Source: Pandoraea sp. PE-S2T-3
GTDB taxonomy: Bacteria; Pseudomonadota; Gammaproteobacteria; Burkholderiales; Burkholderiaceae
Length of the DNA stretch: 64,000 nt
Direction of reading: 5' to 3'
NCBI RefSeq assembly: GCF_002179965.1
Contig: NZ_NGUQ01000037.1
Location: 558,001 to 622,000, forward strand
The notes beneath the pieces were generated by a model, which saw only the letters and a program-made list of their open reading frames with translations, did no database searches and was not told the DNA's origin. The position numbers and the translations under genes were made by a program. Shown here piece by piece: positions 32,356 to 46,288 of the stretch. The stretch's first letter is position 1. Each line of letters starts with the position of its first letter.

Positions 32356-35300
32356 ATGTACAACCTCATCATTCGCGATGGCACCAGTCAGGCGATGCGG
32401 GCACTGCCCGCGTTGCAGGACGGCTATTTCCATCTCGATGAGCTGTCGTTCCACGAGTTGCTCGCGATCGTGACGGAGTTTGCTTCACTGGTGCACTTTC
32501 ACAACGCGGAGAATGTGCCGGAAGGGGACTGGACACCGTTCTTCCGCGCCGACGAAACCGTGGTCATGAGCCGCATTCTGGCGTTCGATCTGGCGCGTGA
32601 GACCGCGCGCTTCGCCCAGTGGTGGCGCAACACGCCCGAGCATGTCGGCGTCAGCGCCAATGGAGACAGTTCGGGCTGGACGCTGCAAGCCTCGCCCGTC
32701 ACCGAACTGGTGATCACGCTCAACGACTGGTATGCCGCGCTGGCGCAGGCGCAGAGCGACAACGGACTGGGCTTGCGCACGGTGCTGCGCGCCGTGATCG
32801 TGCAGTTGAGCGTCGACCGGTCCGGCATTCTTGGCGCCTTACGGGCAGTGGGGGGACACGTACCGCTCGATCCGATCTGGTCGGCCGGGTTGGCGACGCC
32901 GATCACGCTCTCCGGCAGCGATACCGGTGGCCTCGACGCCGACCGCATCGCACGTGCGGGGGCGCAGCTCACCAAAGCCGATGTCCGCACCGACTTTCAC
33001 GCGTACATGAAGGCAATCGAAATGGTCCGCAGGGAGGCTCTTGCACGGCTGCCCGCATCGTTGCACAACGGCGTCCACGATCCGGCCATCGGCCTGCTGA
33101 TTGCCTTCGTGCAGCAATTCCAGAAGCTGCAAGGCAAGCTCAACGGATATACGCGCCGTTTCATCGACTTCTACTACGACCGCATGCTCGGCAGCGCGCC
33201 GCGCGCCACCATCCCCGATCACACGTGGCTGGTTTTCAAACGTATCCCGGACGCGCGCGACGTCGTCGTGCCGGCGGGCACCGAATTCCCGGCCGGGGTC
33301 GATGCCCGGAGTCGCGACATTCTCTATGTTGCCGAGAACGAGTTGCAGGTGTCCGACGCCCGCGTGGCGCAGGTGCAAACGCTTTACCTCGATCACAACG
33401 GCTACAGCGCGCCGGAAAACCTGCTGGCCGACGACGACGCTGTGCCAAGAGGCGCTCCGGTAACCGGGCGGACGTGGCCCACGGCGGCGTGGTTCCAGCC
33501 GGTGCCGGTCGCACCGCCCGGTGCCGATCACACGCAAGCCTGGCCGGTGCTGGGTGCACCCAAAGCCGGCATGGGAAGCGGCCCCCATCGGGACGCTCGC
33601 ATTGGCTTCGCGCTGTCGAGCAAGGTGCTTTTGCTCAAGGAAGGCGATCGCCGTATCACGGTGACGGTCACGTTCGCCGACGACACGCTGATGCAGCGGC
33701 TGGACCGGGTGGCCGACGCGATGCTCGGCATGACGCCGGCGAGCCCGGAGGGTGTTGCGCCGGGGCAGACGGCAGACGACGTCGACAACAGCCCGGTCGC
33801 GGTAGAACTGCGCCGCAACGACATCTTCCTGAAAATCTTCCGCAGCATCTTCGTAGTTGGGCTGACGGGCGAATTCGGCTGGATCGACATTCCGGGCTAC
33901 GTGCCGTTTTTCGACGGCGGCGTGCTTAGGCTGAGCTTCGAGTTGCCGCCCGAATCGCCGAGCGTGGTGGCCTATTCGCCGGCGCTGCATGGCGAGCAGT
34001 TCGACGTCGATACGCCGTTGCTGCGTTGCGTGATCAACCCGGGGGCGTATCTGTTCCCGTACGGCATGCTGCGCGATCTGGCAGTGACCGGGGCGCGTAT
34101 CGATGTGGAAGCGCGAGGCTGCCGCGACCTCGTTCTGCAAAACAACATCGGGCAACTCAGCGCCGCGACGCCATTCGCACCGTTCGGGCCATTGGCCCGG
34201 CTGGGCAGCTACCTGATCGTCGGCAGTACCGAGATGGCGTCGAAGCGCATCACCGACTTTCGCGTGGAAATCGAGTGGGCCGACCTGCCGCGCGTCACGG
34301 GCGGGTTCGGCGCTTGGTACGACGGCTACGACGTGCGCCTCGCCAACGAGGATTATCTGGCTACGGTCGCCGTATTGGCCAAGGGGGTGTGGACGCCCGC
34401 CAGCGAATTGTCACGTCCGAGCGTGCCGATGTTCCGCACGCGGGTACAGCCGGGGCAGGGTGAACGTATCGACACGCGGATCGTCTGGCGCGCCGGTCAA
34501 CTGGCACATTTGTTCGAACCGGACGCAGGCGTGAGCGCGGCCCAGCCGCTGACGTGGGGGCCGGGCGCGAAGAACGGTTTCTTCAAATTCACGTTTGCGG
34601 CACCGGCCTTTGCCTTCGGTCATGAGACCTACGCGCAGGCGCTGTCGGCGACGATGATGGCCAACGCACGCCGCCGGCGCTGGCGTGGGCAGCGCGCTGT
34701 GCCGCGTGCGCCGTATACGCCGTTGATCAATGCGATCTCGATCGACTATTGCGCGACGGGGACGATTCGTGTCGACCGGTTGCCGAATGGCGACGACGAC
34801 GGCCGCTTCCTGCATCTGTTTCCGTCGGGATGGGAGACGCTTGGCCTCAAGAGCTATCCGGCGCCCGCACTGCTGCCGCGTTTCGAGGCGGCCGGTAATC
34901 TTTACGTCGGCATTGCCGCCGGTGACCTCGGCAAGACGCTGACGCTGCTCTTCGAGCTTCGCGAAGACTCGCAACCGGTGCCGCCGACCAACGAAGACAC
35001 CGAAGACGGATCTGCCGACACCGCAGGACTGCGCTGGAGTTACCTGACGAACAACGTGTGGAAGCCCTTGCCGCGTCGCTACATCGTGGCCGACGGCACG
35101 CATCACTTCATGACCTCAGGCATCGTGACGCTGCGGGTGCCGGGCGACATCGACTGCCACAACACCGTCATGCCGGATGGGCTTTACTGGCTGCGTGTCA
35201 GCGCCGATCGCGACATGGAGAAGTATTGCAGCCTGTATGCCATCCATGCGCAGGCCGTGCAGGTGCACCGTGGGCAGGACGTGCCGCCCGAAGTGCCGAT

Positions 35301-36255
35301 GGTTTTGCCTGCCGGCAGTATCGTGCGCGGCCGCCGTCCGCTGCCGGGCATCACGGGCATCGTGCAACCGCTGCCATCCTGCGGCGGCCGGGCAGCCGAG
35401 ACGCGTGAGCAGATGCGCACACGCATCAGCGAGCGCCTGCGGCACAAGCAACGCGCGATCTCGCCGGCCGATTACGAGTCGATGATTCTCGAAGCGTTTG
35501 CCGATGTGTTCAAGGTCAAGTGTTTTGCGAATCTCACCACGGCGCACGGCCCGTTCGACTGCGTGCGACCCGGTCGTGCGCTGGTCGTGCCGTTGCCTTA
35601 CTGGCCCGCGTTACCGGCCGACGAGCAGATGCCGATGCTCGACGGCAACCTCATGCAGGAGATCGCGGCGTTCGTGAACACGCTGTCCTCGCCGTGGGCC
35701 CATGTGTCGGTAGAGAACCCCGTCTACGAACGCATTCAGGTGCGTTGCAAGGTGCGCTTTTCGGACGTGTCGGGCAATGGGCGCTACATCGCCATGCTCA
35801 ACGCGGCGATCTCGCACTACCTCACACCGTGGCAGGACGACGTGGGCTATCGCACGCACTTCGGCTGGCGTATCCGGCAGCACGATCTGGAGGCGTTTAT
35901 CGGCTCGTTGCCTTACGTGCAGAACGTCTCCGGCTTTTCGATGCTGCGTATTGCCGCCAAACCGTCTGCCGTGCCGCCGGCGTCAGCTACGTCACCGGCC
36001 ACGCCTGTCGTGTGGACCTCGGCAGATGTGCAAACGTATTCGCTGTTCGATACGGCAGACCCCGCCAACACCGGCAGCACGAAGGGCCAGACCGATATCA
36101 CGCCGCTCTACCCGTGGAGCATTGCCATTCCGGTCGCCCGTCACGCCATCGAAGCGGTCGACGACGGCGTTGACTACCCGGGCGTACCCACTGCGCTCAG
36201 CCGCCTCGAAATCGGCACCACTTTCATCATCTCGGACGACCCCCATGACCAATAA
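32356..36255 (+). CDS. Baseplate J-like protein (Afp11-like)
   Basis: This is a 1299-residue baseplate wedge protein. The C-terminal part is the gp47/baseplate-J module (RGRRPLPGITGIVQPLPSCG, then RAAETREQMRTRISERLRHKQRAISPADYESMILEAF and DVFKVKCFANLTTAHGPFD). The long N-terminal part (TDFHAYMKAIEMVRREALARL, PRATIPDHTWLVFKRIPDARDVVVPAGTEFP) is that of Afp11 homologues. With the Afp12-like protein it forms the sixfold ring around the spike. The ATG at 32356 has a weak ribosome site. Its last 11 bp overlap the next gene. Confidence 0.93.
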   Translation: MYNLIIRDGTSQAMRALPALQDGYFHLDELSFHELLAIVTEFASLVHFHNAENVPEGDWTPFFRADETVVMSRILAFDLARETARFAQWWRNTPEHVGVSANGDSSGWTLQASPVTELVITLNDWYAALAQAQSDNGLGLRTVLRAVIVQLSVDRSGILGALRAVGGHVPLDPIWSAGLATPITLSGSDTGGLDADRIARAGAQLTKADVRTDFHAYMKAIEMVRREALARLPASLHNGVHDPAIGLLIAFVQQFQKLQGKLNGYTRRFIDFYYDRMLGSAPRATIPDHTWLVFKRIPDARDVVVPAGTEFPAGVDARSRDILYVAENELQVSDARVAQVQTLYLDHNGYSAPENLLADDDAVPRGAPVTGRTWPTAAWFQPVPVAPPGADHTQAWPVLGAPKAGMGSGPHRDARIGFALSSKVLLLKEGDRRITVTVTFADDTLMQRLDRVADAMLGMTPASPEGVAPGQTADDVDNSPVAVELRRNDIFLKIFRSIFVVGLTGEFGWIDIPGYVPFFDGGVLRLSFELPPESPSVVAYSPALHGEQFDVDTPLLRCVINPGAYLFPYGMLRDLAVTGARIDVEARGCRDLVLQNNIGQLSAATPFAPFGPLARLGSYLIVGSTEMASKRITDFRVEIEWADLPRVTGGFGAWYDGYDVRLANEDYLATVAVLAKGVWTPASELSRPSVPMFRTRVQPGQGERIDTRIVWRAGQLAHLFEPDAGVSAAQPLTWGPGAKNGFFKFTFAAPAFAFGHETYAQALSATMMANARRRRWRGQRAVPRAPYTPLINAISIDYCATGTIRVDRLPNGDDDGRFLHLFPSGWETLGLKSYPAPALLPRFEAAGNLYVGIAAGDLGKTLTLLFELREDSQPVPPTNEDTEDGSADTAGLRWSYLTNNVWKPLPRRYIVADGTHHFMTSGIVTLRVPGDIDCHNTVMPDGLYWLRVSADRDMEKYCSLYAIHAQAVQVHRGQDVPPEVPMVLPAGSIVRGRRPLPGITGIVQPLPSCGGRAAETREQMRTRISERLRHKQRAISPADYESMILEAFADVFKVKCFANLTTAHGPFDCVRPGRALVVPLPYWPALPADEQMPMLDGNLMQEIAAFVNTLSSPWAHVSVENPVYERIQVRCKVRFSDVSGNGRYIAMLNAAISHYLTPWQDDVGYRTHFGWRIRQHDLEAFIGSLPYVQNVSGFSMLRIAAKPSAVPPASATSPATPVVWTSADVQTYSLFDTADPANTGSTKGQTDITPLYPWSIAIPVARHAIEAVDDGVDYPGVPTALSRLEIGTTFIISDDPHDQ

Positions 36256-37063
36256 GCCCATGGCCCGCCGTAATCGCGACACGCTCCGGAGCAAGTTCGG
36301 CAACGGTGAAATGCCGTCCGCGACGGCCTTCTCGGAACTGATCGACTCGATGCTCAACATCGTCGATGAAGGGTTCGACAAGACGCCCGTGGATGGCCTC
36401 AAGGTCTCGCAACTCAATCAGGGCAAGCTGCTCAGCTTCTATCAAAACATCGACGTGAAGAGCCCTATCTGGTCGGTGCAACTGGATGGGCCGGGCGGGG
36501 GGCTTGCCTTCGGGAACGCGCGCAATCCCGCCGTGCTGACATTGCGCCAGTTGCCGGGCGCATCGGACGCGCAGTCGGCGCGGCAGGCCAGCGATGCGCC
36601 GGACTTTGAACTAGATATGGCCGGGCGGATTGTCGCTGACGGACGGCGTGGCCGCCCGGGCAGCCGCAGCGTGCCCGCCGACGGCAAGTGGCACGACATC
36701 ACCGACACGCTCACCGGCTGTAATGCATTCGAGATCATGGCGGGCGTGGGCAAGCGAGGCAGCGGCAAATATGCGTTGATGCACGCGTATGCCGTCATGG
36801 CCTTCAATGGCAAAGGCGACATCGATTACCGTCAATCGCACTTCGGCAGCAAGTGCAACCGGCTGCAATTGCAGTGGATCGATGCGCCCGATGGGGCCAA
36901 GCACAACTACATTTTGCAAATGCGTGTCGGCTGTCCTTACGACAGTACGCGCGACAGTGCAGGCGCTGACCGGACGTGGGTGACCTACTACCTGACCAAT
37001 CTGTGGTTCGACCCGGACATGCAGACGAGCGCCGTCGACCCCGAACCGAAGGTGCAGGCATGA
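36245..37063 (+). CDS. Unknown baseplate-associated protein, possible adhesin or tip
   Basis: This 272-residue protein starts at ATG 36245, 11 bp inside the baseplate-J gene. The first 60 residues form a charged helical segment (LRSKFGNGEMPSATAFSELI, then DSMLNIVDEGFDKTPVDGLK). The C-terminal half is beta-rich and compact (WHDITDTLTGCNAFEIMAGVG, GKYALMHAYAVMAFNGKG, KCNRLQLQWIDAPD, YILQMRVGCPYDST). It looks like a helical attachment stem with a globular head, as in short tail fibres. No named family is recognised, so the receptor-binding role is inference from layout and position. Confidence 0.75.
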   Translation: MTNKPMARRNRDTLRSKFGNGEMPSATAFSELIDSMLNIVDEGFDKTPVDGLKVSQLNQGKLLSFYQNIDVKSPIWSVQLDGPGGGLAFGNARNPAVLTLRQLPGASDAQSARQASDAPDFELDMAGRIVADGRRGRPGSRSVPADGKWHDITDTLTGCNAFEIMAGVGKRGSGKYALMHAYAVMAFNGKGDIDYRQSHFGSKCNRLQLQWIDAPDGAKHNYILQMRVGCPYDSTRDSAGADRTWVTYYLTNLWFDPDMQTSAVDPEPKVQA

Positions 37064-37401
37064 GTACGCCGTCCACCACCTTCGACATCGTGCTTGCGGC
37101 CGACGACGCGCAATTGGTCATGGCGGCGTTGGCAGAGTTGCCGTTCAAGCGCGTATACGAACTGATCGGCACACTGAACCGGCAAGCCAACGAGGCGGGC
37201 GCGGGGGAAGCCATTGCGTGTGCACTGAGCGCGCCTGCCTTCGCGCTGATCGTTGAAGCATTGGGGCACCTGCCGTATCACCGGGTGCATACACTGATCG
37301 ATGCGATGAAGGCGCAATTGAACAGCGCCCGCATCGCGTTGGACGAGGCTGGCGACGACGCCACGCGCGCACGCGGCATTCGGGGTGTGGTCAGCCGATG
37401 A
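37060..37401 (+). CDS. Unknown small protein of the injection-system locus
   Basis: This is a 113-residue, mostly helical protein with two similar halves: LVMAALAELPFKRVYELIGTLN and LIVEALGHLPYHRVHTLIDAMK. This internal duplication suggests a two-repeat helical adaptor. The ATG overlaps the previous stop and its own stop overlaps the next start (ATGA at both ends), so it is tightly coupled to both neighbours. No family is recognised. A baseplate or assembly adaptor is plausible from position. Confidence 0.7.
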   Translation: MSTPSTTFDIVLAADDAQLVMAALAELPFKRVYELIGTLNRQANEAGAGEAIACALSAPAFALIVEALGHLPYHRVHTLIDAMKAQLNSARIALDEAGDDATRARGIRGVVSR

Positions 37402-39971
37402 ACGCGCCTGAGTCCATCGCCCGATTCGCCCCCGATCCCCATGGGCTCGATTTCGATGCGCTGCGCCGCGCAGGCATTGCCACGCTGCAAGCCTTGTGCG
37501 GGGATCGCTGGACTGACTACAACCTGCACGATCCGGGCGTCACGATTCTCGAGCAGCTTTGCTACGCGATCACCGAACTCGGCTATCGCTCGGACTTCGC
37601 ACCTGAGGATTATCTGGTCGGTCCGACGGGCGAAATCGATTACCGGCGGCACGCCTTGCACCCGGCAGACGAGATTCTGCCGAGTCAGGTGCTCACGGTC
37701 GACGATTACCGCAAGCTGTTCTACGACTCGATTCCCGAGCTGGAGGATGTCTGGCTGAGTTGTGAGCCCGATGCGTCGGCCGGCGCGGGCGGGGCTCGCG
37801 GACTGTACCGGGTACTGGTCAAGCTCAGCGAAACCTTGACAGGGGAACTGTCGGGAGAGGCGCAGGCCGCGATGGAGGCCGACGTGCGCAAGCGCATCTT
37901 CGAGGTCTTCAACGCCCATCGCAACCTTGGCGAAGACTTGGCCGGCGTGCGCGTGGTGCCTGCGCAGGCGGTCTACCTGAGTGGCGACGTGCAGATTCAC
38001 AGCGAGCGCGACCCGGCGTCAATCTTCGCGGAGATCTACTTCCGGTGTGCGCAGGCGGTGCTCTCGGGGTTTCAGGTCGAGCGCTACGTCAAGGCCTTTG
38101 CGGCAGGGGTACCGCTCGATATCCTGTTTTCCGGTCCGCGCACGGTGCACGGATTCATCGCGAGTACCGGGGCGCAGGCGCCCGGCTCACCGATTGCGAT
38201 CTCGAAACTGGTCGGACTGGTGCAGGAGGTCGAAGGCGTGGCGCACGTGCAGCGGCTCGCCCTGTGCGATGCCCACGGGCACCCGATTGGCACGGACATG
38301 GCGGCGGACGCCGTGCTGCGCCTGCGATTCCCGGGGGATGCCCAGAGTGCATTTCTGCGTTTGCACTTTGCCAGCAGTGCCGTCGGCACCGATACGACGC
38401 CCGCCGCGCATGCCGTCGAGCAACGGCGCGAAGACAAGGCACGTGTGGTGCTGGACGATGCGCGCGTGGCACTGGCGAAGGCGCGCTTCGAGTTCGATAC
38501 CTTGCGTAACACGCCGCAATCGGTGGTGGGGATCGTACCCGCACCGCAGGGCGAGACGCGCGAGCTGAGCGATTATTTCTCGATTCAGCATCAGTTTCCG
38601 GCGATCTACGGCATCAACCATTTCGGCGTGCCGCCGTCCGCACCGCTGGCGCATAAGGTCAGCGCGAAGCAACTGAAGGCCTATCTGTATCTGGCCGAGC
38701 AGTTGATGGCCAACTATCTGGAGAACCTGCAATCGGTCGGACGGATGTTCTCCGTTGACGATCTGCACCAGACCTACTTCTCGCAGTTGATCGGCGACGA
38801 TGCACTGCCGGATATCGAATCGCTGTATGTCGAGGCGCCGGAGGACGTGCGCAAAGCCCTCACGCATATCGTGTCGCGCAAGGACCGGGCGGAGGACCGG
38901 CGCAGCCGGTTGCTGGATGTGTTGCTCGCGATGTATGGCGAAACGTTCTCGCAGAAGTCGCTGCGCCGTTTCGACGACTACCAGGACAAGCACGCGACGC
39001 ACTGGCTGGTGAACAACAAGCTTGAATTCTTGCGCCATATCGCGACGCTCTCGCGTGACCGGGCGACGGCGTTCGACGTAGGTGTGCCCGAGCGGCGTCT
39101 TGATGGCCGGCCCAACGTTGCCGGGGTCCACGCCAAGATCGCGATTCTGCTGGGGTTGCCTGCCGAGCCGTCAGAACATCCGCTGAGCGAGACGCTGTTG
39201 CAGTGGCGGCTGCGCCTGCGGGCCGACAACGTGGCCACGGCTGACGACTACGAGCGCGCGGCTGCCCGGTTGGTGGTGCTGGCGGGGCGGGGCGCTCCCG
39301 GTGCGGAACCATCAAAGGGCGAGTCCCGGCAAGAAGATTTGCTGCCTGTGGGGCTTCTCGTGCATGGCGTACGGCTGGAAAACTACGTGCTTGAGCAGCA
39401 TGGCGAGGAAGTGCATGTGCATTTCCGCACACATGACGAGCGCTTGGGTGACGTGCGACTGGCGAAGTTCAAACGCGCGGGCGCCGTCACGCATGCCGAT
39501 AGATACGTGCAGACGTTGCGCAGTTTTCTGTGCAAATTGAATGTGCAGTCCGAGGGGTTTTATCTGGTCGAGCATGTGTTGCTTCGCCCGCGCTATCGCA
39601 ACGCTGAGGCGGCAGCGGCAGCTGAGCGGGGGCAAGTGCCCGATGTGGCGTTCTTCGATGCCCGCGTGAGCATTGTGTTCCCGGCGTGGACGGCAAGGTT
39701 CAGCGATCCCGACTTTCGAAACCTTGCGCAGGAGACGGTTTGCCGCAATCTGCCGGCGCACTTGCTGCCGGAATTCCACTGGATGGATTTCGTGACGATG
39801 CGCGACTTCGAGCATCGCTACGACTTGTGGCGGACGCGCCTGCGCGAAGACATTACCCGCACCGACTCACGCCGCCTCGATGCCACCAGCGCGAGTCTCG
39901 CGTCGTTGCTCATGCGTCAGCGGCATGAGCGGCATGAGCGGCGTGATCAAAGTCTGACGTTGTGGGTGTAG
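37398..39971 (+). CDS. Baseplate protein (Afp12-like)
   Basis: This is an 857-residue second wedge protein. The N-terminus (LRRAGIATLQALCGDRWTDYNLHDPGVTILEQLCYAITELGYRSDF) is the hallmark of Afp12 homologues, followed by an EILPSQVLTVDDYRKLFYDSIPEL segment shared with baseplate-J-like domains. The C-terminal part contains YLVEHVLLRPRYRN-type strands and VSIVFPAWTARFSDPDFRNL. It pairs with the Afp11-like protein to make the baseplate ring. The ATG overlaps the preceding stop by 4 bp. The extreme C-terminus has a short duplication (RHERHERR). Confidence 0.88.
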   Translation: MNAPESIARFAPDPHGLDFDALRRAGIATLQALCGDRWTDYNLHDPGVTILEQLCYAITELGYRSDFAPEDYLVGPTGEIDYRRHALHPADEILPSQVLTVDDYRKLFYDSIPELEDVWLSCEPDASAGAGGARGLYRVLVKLSETLTGELSGEAQAAMEADVRKRIFEVFNAHRNLGEDLAGVRVVPAQAVYLSGDVQIHSERDPASIFAEIYFRCAQAVLSGFQVERYVKAFAAGVPLDILFSGPRTVHGFIASTGAQAPGSPIAISKLVGLVQEVEGVAHVQRLALCDAHGHPIGTDMAADAVLRLRFPGDAQSAFLRLHFASSAVGTDTTPAAHAVEQRREDKARVVLDDARVALAKARFEFDTLRNTPQSVVGIVPAPQGETRELSDYFSIQHQFPAIYGINHFGVPPSAPLAHKVSAKQLKAYLYLAEQLMANYLENLQSVGRMFSVDDLHQTYFSQLIGDDALPDIESLYVEAPEDVRKALTHIVSRKDRAEDRRSRLLDVLLAMYGETFSQKSLRRFDDYQDKHATHWLVNNKLEFLRHIATLSRDRATAFDVGVPERRLDGRPNVAGVHAKIAILLGLPAEPSEHPLSETLLQWRLRLRADNVATADDYERAAARLVVLAGRGAPGAEPSKGESRQEDLLPVGLLVHGVRLENYVLEQHGEEVHVHFRTHDERLGDVRLAKFKRAGAVTHADRYVQTLRSFLCKLNVQSEGFYLVEHVLLRPRYRNAEAAAAAERGQVPDVAFFDARVSIVFPAWTARFSDPDFRNLAQETVCRNLPAHLLPEFHWMDFVTMRDFEHRYDLWRTRLREDITRTDSRRLDATSASLASLLMRQRHERHERRDQSLTLWV

Positions 39972-39973
39972 CG

Positions 39974-44910
<4,937 letters not shown>

Positions 44911-44914
<4 letters not shown>

Positions 44915-46287
44915 TCGATTCGACAACCCCGCCGACGGACGCGCTCATCGCCAACGCGGACAGTCTGTCGCGTGAAATCGCGTGGTTCAATGCGGTGCTC
45001 GAGACGCGCATGCATGCCTATTTCATGCATGAAGGCGGTCCGCATGACATCTACGCGCACGTACCGCCGGATCTGAAGGATGACCCGTCGCCGTTTGCTA
45101 TCGCACTGCTAGGCTTGGGACTCGACTCGAACTTCGACGCGCGCGTCGTGTTGATGCTCGCCTTGTTGCCGCACATCCGGCCGCAGGCGCTCGACCTGTT
45201 GTTCACACAAAACAAGAACACCGAGCGGCAGTTCACCGAATTCGGCGGCTGGCGCGGTCAGCATCACAGCGGGCTGTTGCCCACCTGCGAAACTGCCGCG
45301 TTCGTGCTCGCCGGTGACGACCTCGCGCGTCGTTTCGAGATACTGCAATTGTTCGACGCCGATCACACGTTTGCCCGTGAGTCCGTCTTGCGTCTTGAGC
45401 GCCGCGCCGACGGTGAACCGGCACTCGCTGCCGCCTTGCACGTGGAACGCGACTTTCTCGAGCGATGCACCTCCGGCAGTGAACACAAGCCCGACTACAG
45501 CGCCGGATTTCCGGCCAAGCGCATCACCACGATGCGCGACTGGGACGACCTTGTTCTCGCACCTGAAGTCATCGACGAGATCGACCAGATCCGCCAATGG
45601 CTCGACGGTGGCGAAGCCGTCATGCGTCGCTGGCATCTCGATCGCATGGTCAAACCGGGCTTCCGGGCGCTGTTCTACGGACCGCCCGGCACCGGCAAGA
45701 CGCTCACGGCATCGTTGCTCGGCAAGGCGGCTCACGTTGACGTCTACCGGATCGACCTGTCGAAAATCGTCTCGAAGTACATCGGTGAGACGGAGAAGAA
45801 TATGGCCAACGTGTTCGATCAGGCGCAGAACAAGCGCTGGATTCTGTTCTTCGACGAAGCCGATGCGCTCTTCGGCAAGCGCACGGAAGGCAGTAGCGCG
45901 AACGATCGTCATGCGAATCAGGAAGTCGCATATCTGCTCCAGCGGATCGAAGACTACCCGGGTGTGGTGCTGCTGGCGACCAACCTGAAGGGCAACATCG
46001 ACGAAGCCTTCGCACGACGGTTTCAGAGCGCTATCCATTTTCCGTTGCCCGACAGCGAGCAACGTCTGCGTCTCTGGAAGAGTTTGTTTCCCGAGCGACG
46101 CGGTCTGGCGGCCGATGTGGATCTGGTGACGCTGGCCGAAAACCATGTGCTTTCAGGCGGCGCACTGCTCAACGTCGCCCAGCACGCGGCCATGCGCGCC
46201 GAACGCGACGGTCGCGACACCGTATGTCAGGCCGACCTGCTGCGCGGCGTCCGGCGAGAACTCATCAAGGAAGGGCGGACGATCTGA
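44911..46287 (+). CDS. AAA+ ATPase (Afp15-like)
   Basis: This is a 458-residue protein with an N-terminal helical region of about 200 residues and a C-terminal AAA+ module. Walker A is FYGPPGTGKTLTASLLG (about residue 253), Walker B WILFFDEADALFGKR, followed by a sensor-1 LLATNLKGNIDEAFARRF with the arginine finger. It is the only enzyme of the classical eCIS set and is thought to aid assembly or cargo loading. ATG 44911 overlaps the tape-measure stop (ATGA); an ATG at 44905 is a possible alternative. Confidence 0.93.
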
Positions 46288-46288
46288 T

